A DNA stretch of 64,000 bases from contig NC_057010.1 of assembly GCF_000002595.2 (NCBI RefSeq), positions 5,261,519-5,325,518 of the forward strand, written 5' to 3'. Below, in pieces: positions 36,306 to 47,396 of the stretch (the stretch's first letter is position 1; each line of letters begins with the position of its first letter). The notes beneath the pieces were generated by a model that was not told the origin of the DNA, ran no database searches, and saw only the letters and a list, made by a program, of their open reading frames with translations. The translations under genes were made by a program, and so were the position numbers. The stretch comes from Chlamydomonas reinhardtii. Its lineage: Eukaryota > Chlorophyta > Chlorophyceae > Chlamydomonadales > Chlamydomonadaceae.

Positions 36306-37457
36306 TCAGGCTGGCCCGCGGGTGCGTGTATGTGGTGGTGTTGATCGAGCATGAGTGGCGTTTGCGTACATTGGCATTTCTGTAACATGGGAAAGGTTTG
36401 ACCGCTGGCCACCGTGGTGATACCGCAACTGTCACCATCCAACGACATGTACGTGTGGTGGGCAAGTCAATTAGTCAAGGGATACTCAGCAAATCAGCAG
36501 CCGGCAGCAGCCATCCAGCAGTGCGTTGGCAGTGGCGGCACAACCAGACCATCCATCCGCTTTGTGGCCTAATCCACGCTCACAGCAGCCTCTAGGGCAA
36601 GCCTGGAAGGGCAAGTTACCCCTGCCAGCTGCGAGCGTGAGCTGCGAGAGTGTGAGACAAAGGGTGACAAAGCGAAACTTTGTGAGTGGCGCTTATGAAT
36701 ATGGTAGGTGATGGAATTGTATTTGACATGTCGGTGCAAATTAGTGCTTTTCCGAAGAGCCTCGGTGATTGGAGCGTGTCATCTCACGGCACGCGTACTG
36801 CGGACGCGTCAAAGGATCCCCCCTCCCGTGCTTTCCCTCTGTTGCCTCCTCCCGGCTATACAACCTTAACCCCTCGGCATGACGCTGCAGAGTACTCCAA
36901 CAGCGCGAAGTGACCGCACCGAGAGGGCCCGTGAACTGAAGAAGCACGCCGAGGGATTTCCACATCCTTTGTAGTTGGCAAGGTTACCGCAAATCGTCTT
37001 CTTACGCTTTACAAGGACGCAGTACAGCTTATTAAAGGGCTTGGGCGACAGGTCTGAAGACAATTCAGCAGCTGCGCGGCTGGCCATCGTCGCGGCCCAC
37101 GGTCCGGCCCGAGAAGCCGAGTTCGCATCGGCGTGCGCCCGCGAAGACGATCGCCTGACCGCCACAACGCGCTATCAACTCTTAACCTAATTTTGCAAAC
37201 AACAATGATACTGCTGCTTATTGCGCGGTGTAACGCGCCAAACCCTAGAAAAGCCGCCGAGAATGTGTCCCTTTAACTGCTTGCTCACCAGAGCTCTGCT
37301 CGGCGCTTTCGTTATACTCATTGGAGGCCACTCTGCCTGACCCACAGCGCGCCGTGCAGTCGCAACGGTGGAGTTGCGGGCGGCCAGAGGTGTAACGCAT
37401 GCCTGCGTTCCCCGGTGCCCGGCAGCACCGGCCAAGGCGGAACCATCGCCAGCCCCG
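36306..37457. other. Intergenic region between DCAF8-like gene and kinase 1
   Basis: Holds the 3' UTR of the DCAF8-like gene and the promoter of kinase 1. No gene is supported, although a short open frame ends at 37190. Confidence 0.4.
36381..36385 (+). terminator. Polyadenylation signal, DCAF8-like gene
   Basis: TGTAA in the sequence TTTCTGTAACATGG, 75 bp past the stop codon. Confidence 0.5.
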
Positions 37458-40400
37458 ATGCACACACTGCTGAGTCCGGAGCCCGGAAGCTGGCCGCTCT
37501 TCGAGGCGCTATGTGCCGGGCATGCCCTAGAGGCAAGCGTTGACTACGGGAGACACGGCAGCGACATGGCGAGCCGTTGCCCGAACATGCGACAAGTGCC
37601 TTGCGACGATGAAACCGTGGGCCCGCAGGAGCCGTGCGAGCTCCTGCCCAAGCTCCGTAGACTCATGCAAAGTGGATTCAGCCCCTTGCATAAAGCTGCT
37701 CGCAATGGGGACGCAAGCCTGGTGGCGGCCCTGCTTGAAAGCCAGGGCTTCCTTCCCCCGGAGGCGGCAGCGGCAGTAGCATCTAGAGCGTGGGCCGCCG
37801 CCCACCGGCAGCATCGGGCTTCCAGCACCGGCACCGGCAGCATCAGCACCGGCTGTAGCACCATCAGCACCAAGCGCACTAGCAGCGGCAGTAGCAGCAG
37901 TAGCACGACGGCCACCGCCACCAGCTGTGATGGTGACGCAGGGCTGCAGCACTTGCTGCTACTGCGACTCATGATGCACCCGGACGCCCCTGACGCACGC
38001 GGGGGCACACCACTGCACTACGCCTGCCGACGCCGCCGCATTGATGCTGCCGCCACCGCGCAGCCGCACCAACGCCATGCCGGCGACATGCGGCGGGTGA
38101 TTCAGCTGCTGCTGAGTGCGGGCGCACATGCGGACGCTCGGAACTATGCTGGCCACACCCCCAGCATGCTGTTAGGTGCGTGCCGAGACAGACAAAACGT
38201 GCCTTGCACGGGACACCACCGTGTCATCATCTGAAGCACATAGACCACATGCAATCCATGCCATTTGTGTTTTGCATGCCTGCTGCTCTGCAGTTGGCTG
38301 GGCTCCGGGTGGTGGCGGCGCTGCTGGAGACACGGCGGCGGTGCCCGGCTGCCTGGCTGTGCTGCAGCGCTACGGCGCCGACCTGCACGTGCTGGACGAG
38401 CAGGGCCGGTCGCTGCTGATGCGGGCGGCGGCGGCAGGCAACGTGGAGGCGGCCAGGTGGCTGCTGGAGCAGGGTGCGTGAGTGCGAGGAGAGGGTCGGG
38501 AGGGAGCGGGGGTAATGGGAATCGCGGAGGGAGCACGAGTCAAGAGGTTGATGTGTGCCCACAGTGGCACAAGTGGTGGTGGTAATGCACAGGACTAGCT
38601 ACCGCAGGTCTCACCAGGCTGTTGCGGGATGCTGCGTCTGCTGCTTCCGCCGCAGGTGTGGATGCCAGGTGCACAGATGCGCGGGGCGCGGCCGCGTGGC
38701 GTTACGCGGGAGCCCTCGAGCACCCCGAGCTCCGGGACATGCTACTGCGGCGGGCGGCGGCGGCGGCGGCCGATGCCCCAGCCGCGGCCGCGGACGTGGC
38801 AGCGGCTGCTGTCCCACCAGCAGCAGTACCACCAGCATTACCGCTAGCAGCGGCAGTCAGTGGCGCGGGTGCATGCGGCGTAGCAGACGTGGCCAGCAGC
38901 AGTGCCGCCGCCGTCGCACCCACGGTGCCGGTCTGGAAGCTGCAGCAGCTGCCGCCGCTGCCGCCGGGCTGTCCGGAGCTGGACCCGCGGGGGCTGGTGT
39001 GGGGCGGCGTGGTGGGCTGCGGTGACTTCGGGGTGGTGCACGCAGGCAGCTACCGGGGGCAGCCGGTGGGTGGTGTGTTGGCTGGGTTCGATGCTGAGAT
39101 GTTCGTTGGGTAGATAGGTTACATGCATGATTGAAGCAGCAGAGATGTGGCCTTGGTGTGGCGGCAGTTGGGAGCAGTAGTGGCACGAACCTTGGCACGA
39201 ACCTGCCGGCTGCGCTCGCGTGGCTCGGCCATGCAAATCCCTGCCTGCCCGCCCGCCCGGCCACCCACCCCCACCCCCGCCGTACGCAGGTGGCTATCAA
39301 GGTGCTGCGGTGGCACATGGCAGAGACACACAGCCTGAGGGAGGCTTACACACAGGAGCTGACTGCGCTGGTGCACCTGATGGGAAGGAGGAGGCAGAGC
39401 TGCAGCGGGGCCGGCAGCAATAACAGGGCAGCAGCCGTGTCATTAGTGGGGGCAGCACCAGCGGCAGCAGTGGACACACCAGCGGCAGTACCGGCGGCGG
39501 CAACACCGCCGCCGGCACGAGCAGGAGCTCTAGAGGGTCTGGCGGCCGCAGCTGCTGCGGACCTTGCCCCGGCGGGCGCGCTCGGTGTTGAGGAAAGCGG
39601 GGGCTCTGGGTTTGACACGCGTAGCCGAGCCGCTGGAGCAGGCGGAGGCGGCGGTGCGGGGGCTGCGGAGGACGGTTTCAGCCAGCTGCACGCCCACGTG
39701 CTGGACTTCAAAGGGGTGGTCACGCGGCGCGACGGGGCGCAGGCGCTGGTGCTGGGCAGGTCTGTACTACTTTGGGTGGCTGGTGCGGCGGGTGGGTGGA
39801 CGGCTGGGCGGGCGGGAGCACGTGGGCGTACGTGTTGCTTAGTTGTGTCCATAGGAGAGGAGAAAGCGGGGGGGGGGGGAAAGGGGGAAAGGGTCGTCAT
39901 ACCTTGAAAAAGCGAGGCACACATACACGTAGGAGAGCACGCGCATGGAGGCTCATCCAAGGGGGCACTTCCTTTCCGTGTCACTTTTCATCACTGCTGA
40001 TGCACCCCATGTTGGTGATGGTGGGAATGTTGCGTTGGGCTCGGGCATGTACCCCCTCCCCCCCACCCCCCACCCCACCCCACCCCCCACCCCTCCCCAC
40101 CCCACCCCCGCCACCACCACCACCACCACCACCACTGCACAGGTGTGTGGCCGCGCTGAGCGATGCCGAGGTGCTGTCTGCCCTGAGCGCTGCCGACCGG
40201 TTCCGTATCGCCAAGGAGGTGGCGCAGGTGCGTGCACGTGCGCGTGCATGTGCGTCAGCAGCGGCCCCGCTCGCTAGCATACTGCGGCGATGGCGGCTGC
40301 CGCGTTGCTTAGCATTGTGCGCACCTTCAATTGCATTCCCACCTGCAAGCCTTCCGATTGTCACCGCGCGACAGGGCATGGCAGCCATACACGAGCTCGG

Positions 40401-41842
40401 TGTCATCCACCAGGGTACGGTATGTGATGCGTGGGTGGTTGCGCAATCTGCAAGTAAGCAGCTACCAGCTAGTGCGGAAGCCCGTGCTGTGAGGGAAGAT
40501 GTGCCCCCTCAAGTCATCACACACACACACACACACACGCACACACATACGCACACATGCTCACACGATGCCGCAGACCTCAAGACCGCAAACGTGCTGC
40601 TTGACGCCGCGGGTGTTGTGAAGGTACGGGCGTGCGCGTGGGTATGGGCGTGGCTAATAGCAAAACACTAGACCTGCAATATCTTTTCTCATGCTTACTT
40701 GCTGTGTTCCTGGGCGTGCACGGGTGTGGATGATGCGGGCAAGGTTGTGATTGGATGGGCATGTGTGTGACGGCGGGGGCGGCGGCACGCATGCGCTGAT
40801 GCGTGCTGCGGCTGCCGGTGTACAGGTGGGCGACTTCGGCATGGCCGTCGTGTGCGCGCCAGCGAGCGGCTGCGCAAGCGGCAGTCGCAGCGGCAGTAGC
40901 TCTAGCTCTAGCTCTGGCAGTAGCAGCGCCTCTTCCTGTGGCGGCAGTAGCGGTAGTAGCGGGTGCTGGCAGCAGCAGGTGTTTGCGCCTGGCTCCGAGT
41001 ACGAGGGCCACCCGCTGTGGTCGGCGCCGGAGCTGGTGCACTGCAGGCCCTTCAGCTGCCAGGTGGGCCTGAGTGTGTTGGAGGTTAGAGAACAAGGCAA
41101 GGAGGTAAACACGCAGAACGGAATTAATGATGATGCGGGCTCCCGCCGTGTTGCCCGCCGCCACTGCCTGCCACGCCTATCCACTGTCCCCTGCCCTGCC
41201 GCCTAGTAATGCTGCCTGCTGCCTGCTGCTGCCGTCTGCTGCTACCCGTTTCTGCCTGCTGCCTGCTGCCTGCTGCCGCGCGCTGCAGGCGGACGTGTGG
41301 AGCTGGGGCATCCTGCTGTTCCAGCTGGCCACCTGGTGCGGCGCCGACCCCTTCGCCGGCCTGGACCCGGATGTGGTGCGTGAGCGGCACACACGCATAG
41401 TGGCGGTGCGGTATGCACAACCGTGCACCGCATCAGCGGTGGTTTGGGATCCTGAACAGAACTTTGGCACCTCGCACCCACACGCACGTACTGCTGTAGG
41501 GTGTTGCAGCCAGCGTGGCAGAGTGCGGTAAATACCGTACCGCGCGCCCGCGCGCTCCCCTGCACAACGCGCTCCCTCCTTGATATGTGCGTGTCGGCAT
41601 GCGTTACTCCTCTGCACCCGCAGGTGTCGGCGGTGCTGGAGGACCCCCGCTGCCTGGGCCCGCGGCACCTGGGGCCGCACCTGCTGGCCCGCCTGCCGCC
41701 TGCGGGCCTGCTGGCCCCCGAGGTGGCGGCGCTCATCGGGGACTGCCTGCAGCCGGAGCCCAGTGAGCGACCGACCATGCGGCAGGTGGTGGCGCGGATG
41801 GAGGGCATGGCGGTCCAGGCCCTGCCGCGGCCGCCGGTGTGA
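37458..41842 (+). CDS. Ankyrin-repeat protein kinase 1 (TKL-like)
   Basis: Ten exons: 37458-38175, 38294-38473, 38656-39065, 39290-39759, 40143-40227, 40375-40414, 40577-40623, 40826-41062, 41289-41375, 41624-41842 (830 aa). Ankyrin-type units lie in residues 70-330 (FSPLHKAARNGDASLVAALL, GGTPLHYACRRR, GRSLLMRAAAAGNVEAARWL). The kinase domain starts near 410: glycine loop GCGDFGVV, VAIK lysine, catalytic loop HQDLKTAN (Arg of HRD replaced by Gln), DFG, WSAPEL, ADVWSWG, and the final Arg in SERPTM. Catalytic Lys, Asp, Asn and DFG are all present, so activity is plausible. The altered HRD implies non-RD regulation. There is no signal or membrane span, so it is probably cytosolic. It is the upstream member of a tandem duplicate. 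Confidence 0.9.
40049..40137 (+). repeat. C-rich and CCA tract in kinase 1 intron 4
   Basis: CCCCACCCC-type units followed by (CCA)n up to the acceptor of exon 5. The same kinase-1 gene has a (CA)n tract at 40518-40558 in intron 6. Confidence 0.7.
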
Positions 41843-42656
41843 TGGATGCCTGTGTTGTATGGCATTAGATCGGTTATGTGTTAAGAGGAAGATGGGGAGG
41901 GTACGGTATACGTAGCTAGTTAAATGGCTAGAGCACAGGTGGGAGGGAGTATGGAAGGGACTATGCTTTGCAGGCGTTTGGCTGCGGGTGTGTTGTAGGG
42001 GTGGGCTGTGGAAGGTACGGCCGCCGTGCCAGCAGACCAGAAGCGGAAGAGCGCATGTGGGAGTTTGCGCTGCGTTGTGCGTGTCACGGCACTCATGAAA
42101 TCGGATGCGGCTCGTATGGAAGCAGGGGCGTGTGTCAAAGGCTTGTATTCGACAGAAACCTGGATGAGCGACTGAAGGAAACGAATGAAGTTGGCAGGAT
42201 GAGGTTCGAATGCTATGGAAAGGTCGGCTGTATGAGGCAGGCAGGTTTTTTTGGGGGGGATGTAGATACCAGCCCAAACTAAACCGAACGAACCCAATGC
42301 AAAAGTAAAGAGCGCGGCCTATGCTTTGACAACGGAGTAGTGGCACTCGACTGGAGGGGGAGGTAGCGGGGTTCGGAGCAGGTCAGAGCCAGGTCCGGGC
42401 ACGCACGTTTTAGTGCCGGTGGCATGGCGGGGGCGAAGCCGCGGTCGCCTCATCTTCGTTCCGCACTTATTTAGCGTGCGGCATGCGGGACACATATGAG
42501 GGATGCGGGCTTGGCCGCGGGACGGAGTGCATTTAAACGGCTGCGGGCGAGAACGCCGTGAGGTTCACGGCGGGCCTGCCGGACACAACCTTACATCTGT
42601 AAAGCCGTCCTGGTGCTGGTGCTATTCTGTTTCCACTGCAACCATTGATTCAGGCC
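41843..42656. other. Intergenic region between tandem kinases
   Basis: No exon. Contains dispersed repeat A copy 2 (42265-42285), preceded by a T-run/G-run, and TGTAA at about 42596, just upstream of kinase 2. Confidence 0.45.
42265..42285 (+). repeat. Dispersed repeat A, copy 2
   Basis: The 21-nt core is identical to copy 1 at 9606-9626. Its right flank (CCAATGCAAAAG) is shared with copy 3 on the minus strand near 56938-56973. Confidence 0.6.
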
Positions 42657-45600
42657 ATGCTTCTGCGCAGCAGCATGCTTAGCTGCGGTCGTTGCGGCTC
42701 CGCGCAGCAGCACTCCATGCACCTGCTGCAGCAAGGGCGCTCGCTGCATGCGTTGCCGCCGCTGCGCCCTGCGCCGGCACCGCGCCTGAGCGCCGTCTGT
42801 GTGGTGGCTGGCAAGGCCAAAAAGCAGCGACAGCAGCGCCGCGATGGCGGGGGCGGCCGCGGAAGTGGAGGCGAGGCAACCGTGTCGGGCGCCCGACCCC
42901 AGCTGCTGCCGAGGGTGAACGGCGGCATGGATGCAGCCCCCGGGTTCAGGGAGCCATCCGTGCACGGGTTTTCAAATCGGCCTAACCAGTCGCTGCCCCC
43001 AGAGCTTGTGCTGCTGCAGCAGCTGGGCGGAGGCCTGGGCCCTTTGGCGAACCCCTTCGCATCGTTCGCGCACTCCTTTTCGGACGCCTTTGTGGACCCT
43101 TTTGAGGAGCTGCAAAAGCAGCGCATGATCAGCAAATGCTTGCAGAAGGACATCAGCCCCCTGCACCTGGCTGCTGGCGCGGGGATGCAGGAGGATGTGC
43201 GGCGCATGCTGCAGCAGTGGGGCTTCCTGCCGGCGGCTGCCACGGAGTGGGAGGCGGAATGGGGGGATTACGGCAGCGACCGCGACGGGGAGGGGGACGA
43301 TGACGGCAGCAATGAGTTTATGCACCCGGATGCTCAGGACTTTGAGGGGCGGACGCCGCTGCATTGGGCTTGCAGCAACGTTTTGCGCCGCCATGCTAAG
43401 GAGGCCCCGCCGGCCCCCGACAAGAAGCGCGTTGTGGAGTGGCTCCTGCAGGCGGGAGCCCACGCGGACACTGTCACGCACGACGGCCACACGCCGAGCA
43501 TGTATATCGGTAGGTAATGACGACTCATCAGCGAAGGCCTGAGACCACCCGATGGATCGATGTTGCGAGTGAGACGACCACGCATGTACGGTATGGTGAT
43601 GGGTGTGGATGGGTTATTATTAGTTCTGTGGGGGGCCTGCCGCCCTGCAGCCAGAGCGAGGCCAGCGGCTGCAGTAGTAGGAGCGCACACGCCCGTGCCA
43701 AACCACATTGTGTTCTCAACATCACTTGTATGCTGCTGCCTTTTATGTGCCTGTGTGTTTGACGCCAACTCGCAGTCGAGAGTGCCAAAGGAGCCGAAGC
43801 AGTCGGCTGCCTGGCTCTGCTGCAGCGCTACGGCGCCGACCTGCACGTGCTGGACGAGCAGGGCCGGTCGCTGCTGATGCGGGCGGCGGCGGCAGGCAAC
43901 GTGGAGGCGGCCAGGTGGCTGCTGGAGCAGGGTGCGTCATGATCAGCTCTCCCATGCACTTGTGCCTTCGTGCGTGCGCGCACGCAGGAAGCCCGCGCGT
44001 ATGTTTGTGCAGCTGTGCCGTCCCACACGGCGGGAGACCATGACAACTTGAGAGCTTACCTACCCACCTTGCACGCTGCCTTGTCTGGCAGGGCTCGACC
44101 CAGCGCTCGTGGACAAACAGGGCCGGCGTGTGGAGCACCACGCGCAGAGGAAGGTGCGCAAGCAGATCAACGCCGCCGCCGCCTCCATCGTGGAGATGTC
44201 TTCCGCTGGAGCTGCAGCCACGGCGGCGACACCGGCAAAGCTGGGCTGTGGCGATGCTTTAGCGGCTGGCCCGCCCCAGCTGCTACTGCCGCAGCGCAGC
44301 AGGCGGCTTCAGCTGCCGCCGGAAGGCTGTCCGGAGCTGGAGCCCCGGCAGCTGGTCTGGGGCAAGATGCTGGGCAGTGGTTCGTACGCAGTGGTGCACG
44401 CCGGCAGCTACCGGGCCCAGCCAGTGAGTGCATGTGTGGCAGTGTAGGCGCGAGCTGCGGTCTGGACACAAATGACACCTACCCCTGATGACACCTTTGC
44501 ACCCTTTCCTTCTATCTGGTTGCCCTTGCAACTTTGCTCTTCGCCACGCAAGGGTCAGGTGCATGCGTCACCACCACACGCGTGCATCTGCGGTGACCTG
44601 CCCACGCACCTACCACGGCCACAACATACAGGTCGCCATCAAGGTGCCCAAGCTGCACACGGAGGAGTACGCCATCAACTTCATCGCGCAGCAGCAGGAG
44701 TTGCAAGCGCTGGCGCGGCTCGCGGCTGCGGCGACAGCGGTGGAGGCTGACTGCTGCGGCGGCAGTATGAGCGGTGCTGGCGGGGCCTCGCACGTGCTGG
44801 ACTTCAAAGGGGTGGTCACGCGGCGTGATGGAGCGCAGGCGCTGGTGCTGGGCAGGTGCGTGGGAGGCATGGATGGGAAGCGGGCTGCATTTCATCGAAT
44901 TATTCACGTGAGTGACAGCATCAGTGCATGCACACCGACAACAGCAGCTCATGCAAGTCGTGTAAACACTCATATTAACATACGTTGCTTCAGGTGTGTC
45001 ACGGCACTGAGCGATGAGGCGGCCCTTGCCAAGCTGACTGCTGCAGACCGGTTCCGTGTGGCGCGGGAGTTGGCCCAGGTGCGTGTGCGTGTGCGTGTGC
45101 GTGTGCGTGTGCGTGTGCGTGTGCGTGTGCGTGTGCGTGTGCGTGTGCGTGTGCGTGTGCGTGTGCGTGTGCGTGTGCGTGTGCGTGTGCGTGTGCGTGT
45201 GCGTGTGCGTGACGACCGACCATCTGCCAACATCCGCGTGCCTCCTGAAATAGGGGGAGACGACGGCCTCACTTTCAATGCATGCGCTCTCCTCCTTAAC
45301 ACTTGTCATTCCTACAGGGTCTTGCCTTTATGCATGAGCACGGGGTCGTGCACAAAGGTGCGATTGGGTTGTAGCTAGCGAAAACCGATCACGGCATATT
45401 GGGTTGTAGCTAGCGAAACCCTATCACGGCATCAGCTGCACCCTATGGCCGCGAATACGGTAATCGTGCTGGTGTCTTACCCTCGTGCAGACCTCAAGAT
45501 TGACAATGTGCTCCTGGATTCCACCGGCGGGGTCAAGGCAAGGATGTCTGTTGTGTGAGCGTCAGAGGTACTGGGACAAGGGGCGTTGCTTGGGGGTTAA

Positions 45601-46482
45601 GGGCGCTCGGGAAGTGGCCGGTAAAGCGAGGTGCGTGTGACACCGCCTCTGTGTCGTAACGTGCACGCCACAAAAGGAACGCACTCCTCACAGATATGCC
45701 TGCCTAAACCCTGTCCCATCACACACCCTCACAGATATGCGACTTCGGCCTGAGCGCTATCGCCTCACCGGCCACAAACAAAGGCGCCGGTGTGGGCTGG
45801 GCGCCGCTGCAAGACGAGAGCTTTGGGGGCGACCAGGGTGGCAACCCCTTCTGGTCGGCTCCAGAGCTGGTCAACTGCTGGCCTTACAGCGGCAAGGCAA
45901 GCGCACCAGCCCGTACCAGCCCGCGCGACTTTCTGTTGTGAGGGCCCTCACGTTCGGCACTGCAATGCTATCCTACTGCATGACTGTGAACGCGCGCGTT
46001 GTGACTGTTCGTGCGCAGGCGGATGTGTGGACCTGGGGCATCATGCTTTCGCAGCTGGCGGGGTGGCGCGGCGCCACCCCCTTTCCTAGCATGGACTCGA
46101 GCACGGTGAGGCAGCCCCCCGCGCCCCCGTGCGTGTGTGCGTGCGTGTCGGCCCCTCCGCTCGCGCCGCCTCTTCACTGCCCGATACTGGGTAAAGCACC
46201 CAGCAACATGCCCGATGCACATTAATCAGGTTATTGCCAACGCGCGCTCCATGTCACGTGCAGGTCTACATTGTGCGGACGTCACCGCAGCGCCTGGGCC
46301 CGGAGCACCTGCGGCGCCACATCCTGCGGCACACGCGCACGGACAGCACGGATGTGCGCCAGCTGGTGTCCGACTGCGTGCAGGCCGACCCGGCGGCGCG
46401 GCCCAGCATGAGTGAGGTGGTGCAGCGGCTGGAGGGCATGGCGGTGCAGGCCCTGCCGCGGCCGGAGCGCGGCGGCGTTTAG
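42657..46482 (+). CDS. Ankyrin-repeat protein kinase 2 (TKL-like), with transit-like N-terminus
   Basis: Ten exons: 42657-43509, 43776-43931, 44092-44423, 44632-44855, 44994-45078, 45318-45357, 45491-45537, 45735-45896, 46019-46105, 46264-46482 (734 aa). Intron phases 1,1,0,2,0,1,0,0,0 are identical to kinase 1. The N-terminus (MLLRSSMLSCGRCGSAQQHS..., Arg/Ser/Ala-rich) resembles a plastid transit peptide, absent from kinase 1. Ankyrin units include ISPLHLAAGAGMQEDVRRML and GRTPLHWACSN. The kinase domain has loop GSGSYAVV (third Gly replaced by Ala), VAIK, HKDLKIDN (HRD to HKD), DFG, WSAPEL and ADVWTWG. Introns 7 and 8 both start with GC (45538 and 45897). Catalytic residues are present; substrates are unknown. 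Confidence 0.92.
45079..45210 (+). repeat. 22 perfect copies of donor hexamer GTGCGT
   Basis: The intron after kinase 2 exon 5 begins with its donor GTGCGT at 45079, and the same hexamer repeats without error 22 times (132 bp). Confidence 0.95.
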
Positions 46483-47396
46483 GTAGGCCTCTGATGTAGG
46501 CGCGCCGAGGGCATGAGTGCTGTACAGGGCGCAGACGTGGTAGCAGGTCCGAGCATGCGTGCGTGGAGGGGGGTATGAAGTACCCCCCGCGCTTAAGATT
46601 TCGGAACGGCTGGCAGCTGTTGTTTGCCGAGTGTCACACCTGTTGTTGCTGCGGCATGAAGCCAGGGAGCTAGGTGATGTATGGAGCTGAGGGCGGCTGA
46701 TGCAAAGTGGGCCTTCAGAAGTCAGAATGCTTGCGAGACGGCAGTGATGAACCGCAAGATGCTTTACAGGCCTGACTTGCATGCTTGTATTAGTGCAGTC
46801 CCTGAGTTCCATGGCCAAACCGCGTGTCATCCATGGCTTAGTCACGAAATGGCATGGTGGCAGCATCCTCGTGCCCGCGCACCGCCAAACATCCTGCCAA
46901 CAACGCAGTCCCCACACTAAAGGCGAAACCATAACAGCGATGATCCTAATACCAGCATAAGCTCTATGGCACATGCAAAGCACTCCGTCGGGGCCGACGC
47001 TTCGGGCCACGTGCGGCTGCGTCCTGCACTCCACCCCACACAGTAGTAGATGCAGCACACCACCGCGCCAGCCCCCCGGTTGCCCCCACACGTCCTGAAG
47101 AATGCCGGGTGCATTTTCACATCTGCACAAGCCGTTTGCGCAGCCACCCTTACCCTTCCTTTGCTTCACGAGGTCTTCCTCTGCGACCGCATCGCCTACC
47201 GCCTGCCTTCCTCCCGCTACAGCCTCACAGCCAGCACCTGCTGCGGCTGCTGCTGCTGCTGCTACTTCCAGCCGCAGCGCGGGCGCCAGCTCCCCAGCCC
47301 CATCGCTCCGCCTCCAGCCCACCCGCTGCTGGCCGCTGTCCCGCCGGAGCAGCGCCAGTGCCACCGCCTCCAGGGCGCCCCAGTCCGCGGCGCCCA
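46483..47396. other. Tail-to-tail intergenic region
   Basis: Between kinase 2 and the ISCA gene. A long minus-strand open frame (46282-47436) overlaps the kinase and has no domain; I see no gene here. Confidence 0.4.

Noticed and set aside
36879-37190. Possible small gene with a 66-nt intron and a segment resembling an LYR motif (LLTLYKDAVQLIKG).
   Set aside because: The LYR-like frame stops almost at once, the other open frame has no recognisable content, and no start-to-stop model keeps phase.
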